A stretch of DNA of 64,000 nt from Sphingomonas sp. OV641. Lineage in GTDB: Bacteria; Pseudomonadota; Alphaproteobacteria; Sphingomonadales; Sphingomonadaceae. This document shows positions 43,524 to 51,896 of the stretch, piece after piece. The position numbers and the translations under genes are program-made. The stretch is taken from assembly GCF_900109205.1 (NCBI RefSeq), contig NZ_FNZB01000001.1, positions 1,674,001 through 1,738,000 of the forward strand, written 5' to 3'. The notes below the pieces were generated by a model, which had not been told where the DNA came from, did no database searches, and was given only the letters and a program-made list of their open reading frames with translations. Within the stretch, counting starts at the first letter, position 1. The number at the start of each line of letters is the position of its first letter.

Positions 43524-44051
43524 TTAAACGGGCGAGAGCTCGCTCACGAAGGCGTTGTAACCCTGGCTGATGCGGATGGTCTGCGTACACCCAGCGCCAT
43601 TGTCGAAGCTGATCATCAGGAGATCCGCCCCGACGTTGCCGGTGAAGGTGATGCGCCCTCCCGAGGCCTCACATGCGGCGGCAAGCCCGGCAAAGCTGGA
43701 GATGATCGCCGAGTCACCAGCGGCAAAGCCGTTCAGGCCAGCCGCGTCCGTGCCGAAAAGGCCATTGTACTTGCCGAAGACGAGCAGGTCGCCATCAGCG
43801 AAGTTCAGATCGTAGATCGCGTCTACATCCGTCGGATCTGTCAGACTGCCGATCTGGTCGCCAAAGAACCGGAACTGATCGCCACCAGCGCCGCCCCAAA
43901 GCTTGTCTTCGCCCGCGCCGCCGATCAGAATGTCAGCGGTTTTACCACCACGAAGAACGTCATTGCCGTCCCCACAGGTGACCATTGATCCGGAAACGGA
44001 TGCCCGCAGATCATCGTCTGTAGCATCGTTTCCAGCGACATAATCCACCAT
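43524..44051 (-). CDS. Small RTX repeat protein, probable type I cargo
   Basis: 175 residues, acidic, without a Sec signal. Four RTX nonapeptides lie at 27-62 (GDGNDVLRG, GKTADILIG, GAGEDKLWG, GAGGDQFRF); they bind calcium after export. The following DVDAIYDLNFADGDLLVFGKY and the last 30 residues resemble the C-terminal serralysin-type translocation domain. There is no catalytic domain. Three cysteines (26, 127, 155) are unusual for RTX proteins. ATG at 44051 follows AGGAGGG. It sits between the two ABC genes, so it is likely the substrate of this exporter. Confidence 0.85.
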   Translation of the reverse strand: MVDYVAGNDATDDDLRASVSGSMVTCGDGNDVLRGGKTADILIGGAGEDKLWGGAGGDQFRFFGDQIGSLTDPTDVDAIYDLNFADGDLLVFGKYNGLFGTDAAGLNGFAAGDSAIISSFAGLAAACEASGGRITFTGNVGADLLMISFDNGAGCTQTIRISQGYNAFVSELSPV

Positions 44052-44162
44052 GTTACCCTCCTGAACCATTAACGTGAACGGCCTTCCCGCTCGAGGACGC
44101 GGCACCTACCGAGTCTTCAACAACACTACGCCGTTGAGTTAAATGCCGACCAGAGAGGGACG

Positions 44163-44191
44163 TATCGATAACGGACGCAACACTTCGTCAA
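44163..44191 (-). promoter_or_regulatory. Possible promoter of the RTX gene
   Basis: Minus strand TTGACG (44191-44186), 17 bases, TCGATA (44168-44163), in an A/T-rich 185-base gap upstream of the RTX gene. Would let the cargo be expressed apart from the upstream ABC gene. The -10 box is only fair. Confidence 0.35.
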
Positions 44192-44236
44192 TTACGCTTC
44201 CTGACGTTTTCTGGGACGATATTTGATGTATGTTCC

Positions 44237-45934
44237 CTATTTTGCTTGTGTTCCTTGGAGAATACTGTCCGGCTGCGGACCGTAGGATAGGGCTCGTCCA
44301 TCCCGCAGCGTCAGAACATTGTCCACCGCCACCAGAACGGAGGGTCGGTGTGCCACCAGCACCACGATGGCCCCTCGCGCTTTGACGGAGCGGATCGCTT
44401 GGATCAGCGCTGCCTCACCGACCGAATCCAGGTTCGCATTGGGCTCGTCGAGGAGGATCAGGAACGGGTCGCCATAAAGCGCGCGGGCGAGCGCAATTCG
44501 CTGCCGCTGCCCTCCTGACAGTCTCCTGCCGTCGATCCCGACCTCCGTATTGTAACCGTCGGGTAGCGCCTGGATCATGTCTCCAACGCCAGCCTGCTCG
44601 GCGGCAGCGATGATCCGCTCCGGGGTGCTGGACGGATCGAAGCGGGCGATGTTCTGGGCGATGGTCCCGGGAAGGAGCTCCACGCTCTGGGGAAGATAGC
44701 CGATACCGCGGCCAAGCACTTGGCGCGGCCATTGGGACATCATCGCCCCGTCCAGCCGCACCGCGCCGCTGAGCGGCGGGAGGCTTCCCGCCAGCCCGCG
44801 CAATAGCGTCGACTTGCCCGAGCCGCTCGGCCCCAGGATCGCTACGGCTTCACCGGCATAGGCGAGAAAGCTGATGCTCCACACCAGCGGCTTGTCGCTG
44901 CCAGGCGGCGCTAGGGTCAGGGCTTCGGCGGAAAGCGACTGCGATGGCGGGGGCAGCATCTGGACAGGCTGCCGTTCTCCATCGAACGCCATGATGTCGC
45001 CCAGTCGCCGCCAGCTCTGGCGGGCAGCGACAAAGCCGCGCCAGTTCGCGATGGTCGCCTCGATCGGCGCCAGCGCGCGCGAGGACAGGATCGAGCTGGC
45101 GAAAATGACGCCGCCGCTCGCCTCTCCACTCAGCACCAGCAACGCGCCGACGGTCAGCACGCCTGATTGCAGGAAGAGGCGGAACATCCGGCTGGCGGTG
45201 ACCAGAGCGCTGGCCTTGCCGCTCATCGTCACCTGCGCGTCGCGATAGGCTCCGTTGGCCTCGCGCCAGATGCCTTGCAATTGCCCCTGCATTCCCATGG
45301 CGTGGATCGCCTCGGCATGACGGCGGCTGGTATCAATGGCTTGCTGGCGATTCCGGTTCAGCCGGACAAGCTCCGCCATGGTTGCCTGGGTGGCGCGTTC
45401 AGACAGCAGCGTCAGCGCGATCAGCACCCCCGCCCCCAGCAGCACCGTTGCCCCTAGCCATGGATGCAGCAGGAACAGCACGCCAACGAAGAACAGCACC
45501 CATGGCAGGTCGACCAGTGCGACGGGTCCCGGCCCGCCCAAAAAGCCGCGAACCTGATCGATGTCCCGGATCGGTTGTCCCGGATCCTGCGCCGGATAAA
45601 GCCGGGCCAGCGTGACCACCACGTCGTGCGCCTTTGCTTCCAGCTGCAGGTCCACGCTGCTCGCCAGATGGATCAGCAATTGCCCGCGCAAGGCATCGAG
45701 CAGGCCCTGGAACACGTAAGCCGCGATGACCATCAGCAGCAGCCCGATCAGCGTCGGTATGCTTCTGCCGGGGATAACGAAGTCGTAGACCAGCATCATG
45801 TAAAGCGAACCGGCAAGCAGCAACACGTTCAGAAATGCGCTGACGATCCCTATGCCCAGAAAGGTCCGGCGTAGCAGCGGCATGATTGGCGCGAGTCGAT
45901 GATCGGAACCGCCGGCGAAGTTGCTCTTCATCAT
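44237..45934 (-). CDS. Type I secretion ABC half-transporter, canonical
   Basis: 565 residues of the PrtD/HasD type. Membrane domain with MLVYDFVIPGRSIPTL near 55-70. The ATPase has Walker A GPSGSGKST, signature LSGGQ, Walker B LILLDEP with the catalytic Glu, D-loop NLD and H-loop VAHRPS, all intact. Start ATG 45934 (or 45931) has a weak ribosome-binding site; an upstream extension rich in Cys and Arg is unlikely. Head of the minus-strand secretion cluster and divergent from the glycosyltransferase gene. No peptidase C39 domain and no TolC gene are in the window. Confidence 0.92.
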   Translation of the reverse strand: MMKSNFAGGSDHRLAPIMPLLRRTFLGIGIVSAFLNVLLLAGSLYMMLVYDFVIPGRSIPTLIGLLLMVIAAYVFQGLLDALRGQLLIHLASSVDLQLEAKAHDVVVTLARLYPAQDPGQPIRDIDQVRGFLGGPGPVALVDLPWVLFFVGVLFLLHPWLGATVLLGAGVLIALTLLSERATQATMAELVRLNRNRQQAIDTSRRHAEAIHAMGMQGQLQGIWREANGAYRDAQVTMSGKASALVTASRMFRLFLQSGVLTVGALLVLSGEASGGVIFASSILSSRALAPIEATIANWRGFVAARQSWRRLGDIMAFDGERQPVQMLPPPSQSLSAEALTLAPPGSDKPLVWSISFLAYAGEAVAILGPSGSGKSTLLRGLAGSLPPLSGAVRLDGAMMSQWPRQVLGRGIGYLPQSVELLPGTIAQNIARFDPSSTPERIIAAAEQAGVGDMIQALPDGYNTEVGIDGRRLSGGQRQRIALARALYGDPFLILLDEPNANLDSVGEAALIQAIRSVKARGAIVVLVAHRPSVLVAVDNVLTLRDGRALSYGPQPDSILQGTQAK

Positions 45935-46155
45935 GTTTCGCCGAAATCCGCAGCAAGGTTCACGTGCACACTGATTGCGCTTGCACCAGTGATAAACGCC
46001 CGGAACGGATCTCCGGGCAAGATACGCTGCCAGCAGTGCCGCCATTTCGGACACTTCTATTCACATCCAGGCAACCGAAGGCGCTATGCCGTTACGGCAA
46101 TGATCGCCGACGAACGAAGCAGGTTCGCGCGATACTTCGGGGGAGTAAAGTCACC

Positions 46156-47286
46156 GTGCTTCGTCTGCTCACATCTATTGGTGATATTGCACCCTGGGCC
46201 TCCACCCTGCATCGCCGTGATGGCGACGGCGATCGCAGGGGTTTGCGACTTGCCTTGTGCGCGTCAGGCGGCGGTCATGTTCGGCAGCTACTGGATCTCG
46301 AGGATGTTTGGCGCCCGCACGACTTCTTCTTTGTCACGGAAGATCTTGCGCTTGGCCGCTCCATCGCCGATCAATATTCGACACACTTTGTTTCCCATTA
46401 TGCTCTCGGCCAGGCACGTCTTGGCGCCCCCTTTCGGATGCTGCTGGCCGCCATCCGAAATCTCCTTCAGTCGTTCCTGATCGTCATGCGCCAGCGGCCG
46501 GATGTGGTTCTGACGACCGGCGCTGGCTCCATGTTCTTTGTTCTGCTTTTCGCGCGACTGGCGGGCGCGAAGGTCGTCCTTGTCGACAGCTTTGCCCGTT
46601 TCCGGGCGCCCTCCGCCTTTGCGCGTATCGCCGGTCCGCTGGCCCATGTGCGCGTGTCGCAATCGGCCGCCGCTGCCGATCAATGGAAGGCGACCAAGAC
46701 GTTCGACCCGCTTCATGTGCTGACTGGCGAGCGGCCCGTAAAAGAGCCTCTGGTCTTCGCCACCGTCGGAGCGACCCTTCCTTTCGACCGGCTGGTGCGC
46801 ATGGTGGAAGATGCCAAGCGCGAGGGCGTCCTGCCGGAGCGGGTCATCCTCCAGATCGGCGAGTCAGCCTATGAGCCGCGCGGCGTCGAGGAGGTACACG
46901 CCTCCATTCCGTTCGGTGAGGTGAAGGACATTTTGCACCGGGCTGACATCGTCGTCTGCCACGGCGGAACGGGGTCGTTGATCACGGCGCTGCAAAACGG
47001 TTGCCGGGTCGTTGCCGTGCCTCGCCTGTTCGACCTTGGCGAACATTATGACGACCACCAATTGGAGGTCACTTCCGCCTTTGCGGAGCGCGGGCTTCTC
47101 GCCGTGGTGGATCAGGATCAGGATTTCGCCACGGCGCTCGCCAAGGTTCGTGCAACCACGCCGGTGATGGCGACGACAGAGCCGGCTGCCCTTCGCGAAT
47201 ATCTGGGCGGCCTTCTCGCGCGCTGGTCACCGCGACCCCGGCGCTCTGCCGACGCGGTGTTCAGTTCCGAGGTGCAGCGTAGCTAG
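46156..47286 (+). CDS. PssD/PssE-type (Alg14-Alg13-like) glycosyltransferase
   Basis: 376 residues. The N-terminal half (33-195) is Alg14/PssD-like: LALCASGGGHVRQLLDL (SGGGH 39-43) and VLTTGAGSMFFVLLFARLAG. The C-terminal half (200-360) is Alg13/PssE-like: VFATVGATLPFDRLVRMV and CHGGTGSLITAL (271-282). Single-chain versions are known in sphingomonad exopolysaccharide clusters, where the K protein adds glucuronic acid; that assignment is inference. GTG at 46156 with GGGGGAG upstream is the best start; the region before it has no domain similarity. Confidence 0.82.
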   Translation: MLRLLTSIGDIAPWASTLHRRDGDGDRRGLRLALCASGGGHVRQLLDLEDVWRPHDFFFVTEDLALGRSIADQYSTHFVSHYALGQARLGAPFRMLLAAIRNLLQSFLIVMRQRPDVVLTTGAGSMFFVLLFARLAGAKVVLVDSFARFRAPSAFARIAGPLAHVRVSQSAAAADQWKATKTFDPLHVLTGERPVKEPLVFATVGATLPFDRLVRMVEDAKREGVLPERVILQIGESAYEPRGVEEVHASIPFGEVKDILHRADIVVCHGGTGSLITALQNGCRVVAVPRLFDLGEHYDDHQLEVTSAFAERGLLAVVDQDQDFATALAKVRATTPVMATTEPAALREYLGGLLARWSPRPRRSADAVFSSEVQRS

Positions 47287-47539
47287 TCAGAGCGCCCACG
47301 GCTGCGCTTTTCGCGCGCCACAGCGAGCGCGCGGCTGCAACCGAGTCCGATCCCAAGCCCTCCAATCGCCCTTGCGCCAGGCGGGTAAGGCCGAATGCGG
47401 CCACCGCCACCGGAAGTATGCAAGCTGCGCCTATTGTTACCACCGGAACGGTAACCAGAGCAGACAATGGGCGCTGACGAGCGGGCGCTGCCAGACGCGC
47501 AAGGTCCTTCATCAGGCCGGTGCTTGCTTGCTGTTCCAT
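47261..47539 (-). CDS. Possible small membrane protein
   Basis: 92 residues: one strong hydrophobic span at about 27-48 (ALVTVPVVTIGAACILPVAVAAFG) after a basic Arg/Gln segment, then an Ala-rich tail. Codon choice is plausible, but the ribosome-binding site is weak (GGTGGAC) and it overlaps the glycosyltransferase 3' end by 26 bases on the opposite strand. No family recognised. Confidence 0.42.
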   Translation of the reverse strand: MEQQASTGLMKDLARLAAPARQRPLSALVTVPVVTIGAACILPVAVAAFGLTRLAQGRLEGLGSDSVAAARSLWRAKSAAVGALTSYAAPRN

Positions 47540-47956
47540 CAAGTCCACCGATGAGCGAATGCCCGCCGTCGCGCAACATCGTAGTTTCACAGGGGAGCTT
47601 TGTGACGGTTCGGTGATGATTTCGTTCCTGAGCTCTCCCCGACGAGGGCGAAACCTTTGCACGGCCCACTCCTTCATGCCGGACGTGCCGGCCTCCAAAG
47701 CGCCGCAGACCTCAGTACTGGCGTTTTTGGGATAATGGACTTTAGCATGAGCCCTTGCTGAGCAACGCGGCAGGCGACCTGTGGTGACGTGAAAGCATTC
47801 ACAAAGGCTCCACAAGAAGGCTTCAGAGAGACGCACTCCCCTAGATTGCCCCCGACAATCGCCAGAGCTGTAAATCGGGTGACGGTCCACCCCGCGAGGA
47901 GCGCCCCAGACTACGCCGCCGCGCCGCCGCCCTCGCGCCGCAGACGCCGCTCCACA
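47540..47956. other. Gap, nothing clearly recognised
   Basis: 417 bases between the possible small membrane protein and the end of the DJ-1/PfpI gene. A short CATGCCGG...GCCGGC stretch (near 47677-47696) may be a decayed piece of the repeat at 21.3 kb. No credible gene or RNA seen. Confidence 0.4.
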
Positions 47957-48646
47957 CTATGCGCCGAAAAAGCCTCGCCGCACCGCCAGCGACCGCAACT
48001 CCTCTTCGCGCCCGGGTGCCAGCTTCGCCATGCGCTCCTGAAAACCTGCCACGATCGCCTCCCCCGCCCGGTCAGGTGTTCCTGCGTCAAACGGCGGCGC
48101 CGGATCATATTCTAGGCTCAGCTGAACGGCCTGGGCATGCGTCTCCCCCCGGATCAGCGCGGTGAGCGAAAGCGCGAAATCGATTCCGGCCGTCACGCCG
48201 GCGCCGGTTACCCGGTTGCGATCGATCACTACCCGCTCCGCCACCGGAGTCGCGCCGAACAGGGGAAGCATGTCCCGCCACGCCCAATGCGATGTGGCGC
48301 GATATCCCTGCAGCAGTCCCGCTGCACCAAGGATTAGCGACCCTGTACAGACGCTGGTCACCCAATCGGCGTCGGCGCCGATCTGCTTCACCCAATTCAT
48401 CGCGTCGTCATCCGCGATGACAGCGTTCACCTCGATACCGCCGGGAACGCAGAGGATATCGGCTGATTGAACCGTATCGAATGTTGCCGTCGGCACGATG
48501 GCGAAGCCGGCATCCGTCATCACCGGATCGATCGTGCGCCAGACAAGATCCAGTCTAGCGTCACCGCCTAGGCGGGCCAGCACCTGAGCCGGTCCGGTCA
48601 GGTCAAGCTGGGTGATCGAGGGAAACAGCAGGAATGCAATGCGCAT
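47957..48646 (-). CDS. DJ-1/PfpI family protein, isonitrile hydratase-like
   Basis: 229 residues. The nucleophile-elbow Cys100 lies in WVTSVCTGSLILGAAGLLQG, followed by TSHWAW; both match the isonitrile hydratase (InhA) branch, as does the length. MRIAFLLFPSITQLDLTGP is the typical start. No C-terminal AraC helix-turn-helix domain, so it is not a GlxA regulator. ATG at 48646 follows AAGGAGAGG. Confidence 0.85.
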   Translation of the reverse strand: MRIAFLLFPSITQLDLTGPAQVLARLGGDARLDLVWRTIDPVMTDAGFAIVPTATFDTVQSADILCVPGGIEVNAVIADDDAMNWVKQIGADADWVTSVCTGSLILGAAGLLQGYRATSHWAWRDMLPLFGATPVAERVVIDRNRVTGAGVTAGIDFALSLTALIRGETHAQAVQLSLEYDPAPPFDAGTPDRAGEAIVAGFQERMAKLAPGREEELRSLAVRRGFFGA

Positions 48647-48867
48647 CGGGCCTCTCCTTGCCGGAAGTGACATGCCCAGGCGCGCGGCAGCAAGGCCGTG
48701 CTCCCCTGCGGTGCTCCGCATTTGCGCCAGTCACACGGCCCGCCGCCAGAATAAGCGTGTGGGACCGCTCTGATCAATAGCCCGGTTGGGCGGAACTGCC
48801 TGCCTACTCCGCAGCTCCCCCGTTCGCGACGCACGGCGTTGCCAACTCGTCCGCCGCGTGGCGCCGA

Positions 48868-49386
48868 TCAATAGGGGCTGAGGTCGGGTGTGGCCGCCTT
48901 GTCGCGCGCCTGCGATTCGGTCTTTGCCCGCCGGGCATTCTGCACGAAGCACCCCGTGCCGCCGCCGGCTCCAACGGTCGTACAGGTGCCGATACCGACA
49001 TTCCCGACATCCTGGTTGCCCTTCTCACGCGCCGCCCAGCTTTCGTTCTCGGGCGTGATCTCCAGCGTCCGCACTTCCTTGGGAATACGAAACTGCTCCT
49101 GGGCACTGCGCCGCTGGCACACGACGATCTCTTCGCCGTTGCTATTCGTGGGGCAGCGTTCATTCCCGTAGAGTACCACCACGCCATTCACTGGAGCGTT
49201 GCGGGAAGTTTCGGCCGAAATCGTCTGACGGCTGGAGCGCGGCGCACCCGGCAGCGCCACCGGCTTCGACGGGGGTGGCAGGATCACGACCTTGGACGGG
49301 GGCACCACCGCCTGACTCGCTTCCTGCGCCGAAAGGGGAGCCGCCATGGCCAGCATGGCGAGCACCGATGATCCGATCAATCGCAT
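48868..49386 (-). CDS. Periplasmic protein of unknown function
   Basis: 172 residues: signal peptide [21 protein letters not shown], then a Pro/Ser-rich stretch and four cysteines in two pairs ([29 protein letters not shown]), suggesting disulfides. The CP...[10 protein letters not shown] motif occurs in small exported sphingomonad proteins of unknown role. ATG at 49386 has AGAGGATGAACCGC spacing; ATG 49395 abuts that site and is less likely. It follows coq7 by 13 bases. Confidence 0.65.
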   Translation of the reverse strand: MRLIGSSVLAMLAMAAPLSAQEASQAVVPPSKVVILPPPSKPVALPGAPRSSRQTISAETSRNAPVNGVVVLYGNERCPTNSNGEEIVVCQRRSAQEQFRIPKEVRTLEITPENESWAAREKGNQDVGNVGIGTCTTVGAGGGTGCFVQNARRAKTESQARDKAATPDLSPY

Positions 49387-49399
49387 GCGGTTCATCCTC

Positions 49400-49933
49400 T
49401 CAGATCCGCTTGGCCGTCGCGATCGCAACCCGACAGCCAAGCCGGATCGCCGCCGACAGCAGCGGATAGGCCGGCGCATCCTCCGCGCCGCTGGCAAGCG
49501 CCGTATCGCGATGTTCCAGCTCCTCGGCCTGGAATTCGGCGATTGCGGCACTGAGTTCAGGCTCTTCCGCGCCAAGCTCCACCAGCTGATCGGCGTAGTG
49601 CTTGTCGATCTCCGTTTCGACAGCGGCGGTGCAGGCCATCGCTGCCTCCGGCCCGATCGCTGCGGTAACGGCGCCCAGCGCAAATCCGGCCACGTCCCAG
49701 AAGGGCTGGAGCAAGGTGGGCCGCACGCCGCGTTCTGCCATCAGGCGATCGAAATATTGGCGATGCCGCTCTTCCTGCAGCGCCATGCCGGCGATCTCGC
49801 GTGCCAGCGGTGATCGGTGTCCCATGATGGCAAGCTGGCCGGCATAGATGCGCGTGGCCCCATATTCGCCTGCCTGATCGACGCGGATCATGGACTTGGT
49901 GTCATGGCGGCGGTCGCCCGGTTTCCAGTTCAT
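49400..49933 (-). CDS. coq7: Demethoxyubiquinone hydroxylase Coq7
   Basis: 177 residues, di-iron carboxylate protein of ubiquinone synthesis. Iron ligands: Glu in VDQAGEYGA (Glu23), EERHRQYF (Glu54, His57), and the second pair in [11 protein letters not shown] and EELEHRD. ATG at 49933 follows GGAAGGGTGCG and overlaps the dsbB stop (ATGA). Confidence 0.93.
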   Translation of the reverse strand: MNWKPGDRRHDTKSMIRVDQAGEYGATRIYAGQLAIMGHRSPLAREIAGMALQEERHRQYFDRLMAERGVRPTLLQPFWDVAGFALGAVTAAIGPEAAMACTAAVETEIDKHYADQLVELGAEEPELSAAIAEFQAEELEHRDTALASGAEDAPAYPLLSAAIRLGCRVAIATAKRI

Positions 49934-50412
49934 CGCACCCTTCCGATCAGCCACAGGATCGCCGCCGCGCCGCCCAGCGACAGGATCGCGTTATACCCGG
50001 CCAGAGAAACGCCCAGCAAAGTCCATTGTGCCGCATCGCACCGGATGACGGGCGCCGCGAGCAACCGCCGGAGCATCTCGTCGGTCGATACGCCATCGCC
50101 GGTCGCCATGGTGGAGCAGGCGGTGATGCCCTGCCACCAATGATATTCGACGCCGGCGTGGAACACGCCGATCAGGCCGGAGACGGCGATCAACGCCGCC
50201 GCCACGATGATCATCGTCACCTTGCTGGATCGGCCCGGCACGATGAAGGCGAAGCCAGCGGCCAGCACCGCGGCATAATGCGGCCAGCGTTGCCAATGGC
50301 ACATCTCGCACGGCACCAGGCCGCCGATCAGTTGCGATCCCCAGGCTCCGGCGAGTAGCAGCAATGGCAGCAGCAGCGCGATGAACCGCGCGCGTGATTG
50401 GGTCGAGCTCAC
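49930..50412 (-). CDS. dsbB: Disulfide bond formation protein B-like
   Basis: 160 residues with four membrane helices. Redox pairs: Cys35 and Cys38 in VPCEMCHWQRWPH, and Cys99 with Cys125. It reoxidises DsbA using quinone. The GTG start overlaps the ctpA stop (GTGA). No dsbA gene is nearby. Confidence 0.9.
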   Translation of the reverse strand: MSSTQSRARFIALLLPLLLLAGAWGSQLIGGLVPCEMCHWQRWPHYAAVLAAGFAFIVPGRSSKVTMIIVAAALIAVSGLIGVFHAGVEYHWWQGITACSTMATGDGVSTDEMLRRLLAAPVIRCDAAQWTLLGVSLAGYNAILSLGGAAAILWLIGRVR

Positions 50413-51758
50413 TTGGCGGCAAGATCCTTCTTCATCGATGCCGTCACCGCCGCCACCTGCGTCGGCCCACCCAGTCGGGCGACCGTCTTCAGCGCATACC
50501 AGAGCTGGAAGTCGTCGATGCCGTCCTTTTCCAGCGACTCCGCCGTGGCGGCGAAGCGCGGATCATCCTTGGTATCCTCTTCAAGGATGCGGTCGTCGGC
50601 CTTCACTTCGTTGATCAGATGGCGCCGCAGGTCCGCCTCGCGGAACACCGGGCGGGACTTGTAATCGGGATCGCTGATCTGCGGCACGGCGAGATCGGGC
50701 TCAATACCGCCTTCCTGCACCGATCGGCCCGATGGCGTGTAGTAACGCGCGGTGGTCAGCCGCAGCGCGGTGGTCGGCCCGAGCTGGAGCAGCGTCTGCA
50801 CCGATCCCTTGCCGAAGGTGCGCTCGCCCATCACGAGCCCGCGGTGATGATCCTGGATCGCGCCGGCAACGATTTCGGAAGCGGATGCGGTGCCGCTGTC
50901 GGTCAGCACGATGATCGGCAGACCATGCGCCATGTCGCCGGGCTTGGCGTAATAACGCTCGACGTCGCCCTTTTCGCGGCCGCGCTGCGAAACGACCTCG
51001 CCGCTTTCTAGGAACACGTCCGCCACTTCGATCGCCTGAGTCAGCAGGCCGCCGCCGTTGGAGCGCAGATCCACCACATAGCCGAGCGGCCGATGGCCCA
51101 GCGACTTTTCAATCGCGATCATCGCCGCGCGCGTGTCGGCACCGGTCGTTTCGGAGAAGGTGTTGATGTTGACGTAGCCGACGTCGCCCTTCACCTCCCA
51201 TTTCACCGGCCGCTGCACGATCAGCTCGCGTACCAGCGAAAGCTCGATCGGCTTGTCGCGGCCCGGCCGCACGATGGTGATGTTCAGCTTCGATCCCGGC
51301 TTGCCGCGCATCTGCGCCACCGCCTCGTCCAGCGTGCCGCCGTAGATTAGCTTGCCATTTATGTGAGTGATATAGTCGCCGGTCTTCACCCCGGCCCGCC
51401 ATGCCGGCGAATCCTCCTGCGGCGCGATCACCTTCACCGCGCCATCCTCCAGCGAGACGGTCAGGCCCAGCCCGCCGTAATTGCCCTCCGTCTGGATGCG
51501 CAGATTCTCGAAGTCGGATGCGTCGACATAGCCGGAATGCGGATCGAGCGCCGCCAGCATGCCGTCGATCGCGCCCTTGATCAGCTGCTCGTCGGTCACC
51601 CGGTCGACATAGTCCGCCTTGACGCGATTATACACGTCCATGAAGCGTTCCATCTCGCGATAGGCGCTGGCGTCCACGGCGGCCATTGCGCCGGTGGTAA
51701 GCGGCGCCAGCGCGAGCGTCGCGGCCAGAGCAGTGGCGGATAGCAGCGGAAACTTCAT
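50409..51758 (-). CDS. ctpA: S41 family C-terminal processing protease
   Basis: 449 residues, periplasmic (signal peptide to about residue 27). PDZ domain about 95-170 (GLGLTVSLEDGAVKVIAP; SPAWRAGVKTGDYITHING), catalytic domain with Ser292 in SGTASASEIVAG and Lys317 in GERTFGKGSVQ, the 25-residue spacing of the family. ATG at 51758 is preceded by GAGGAC. It starts a run through dsbB and coq7 with overlapping codons. Confidence 0.94.
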   Translation of the reverse strand: MKFPLLSATALAATLALAPLTTGAMAAVDASAYREMERFMDVYNRVKADYVDRVTDEQLIKGAIDGMLAALDPHSGYVDASDFENLRIQTEGNYGGLGLTVSLEDGAVKVIAPQEDSPAWRAGVKTGDYITHINGKLIYGGTLDEAVAQMRGKPGSKLNITIVRPGRDKPIELSLVRELIVQRPVKWEVKGDVGYVNINTFSETTGADTRAAMIAIEKSLGHRPLGYVVDLRSNGGGLLTQAIEVADVFLESGEVVSQRGREKGDVERYYAKPGDMAHGLPIIVLTDSGTASASEIVAGAIQDHHRGLVMGERTFGKGSVQTLLQLGPTTALRLTTARYYTPSGRSVQEGGIEPDLAVPQISDPDYKSRPVFREADLRRHLINEVKADDRILEEDTKDDPRFAATAESLEKDGIDDFQLWYALKTVARLGGPTQVAAVTASMKKDLAAK

Positions 51759-51896
51759 GTGGGTCACGTCCTCGGGCGAACCGGATTGATCGCCTTTAGC
51801 GGCTTTCGCGTGGCCGATCAAAGCGCAGGCGACGTGAACGGGGGCTGAGCGGGCAAGATCCATCTGTCGCCTCCCGAATTTGAGGCGAAAACACGG

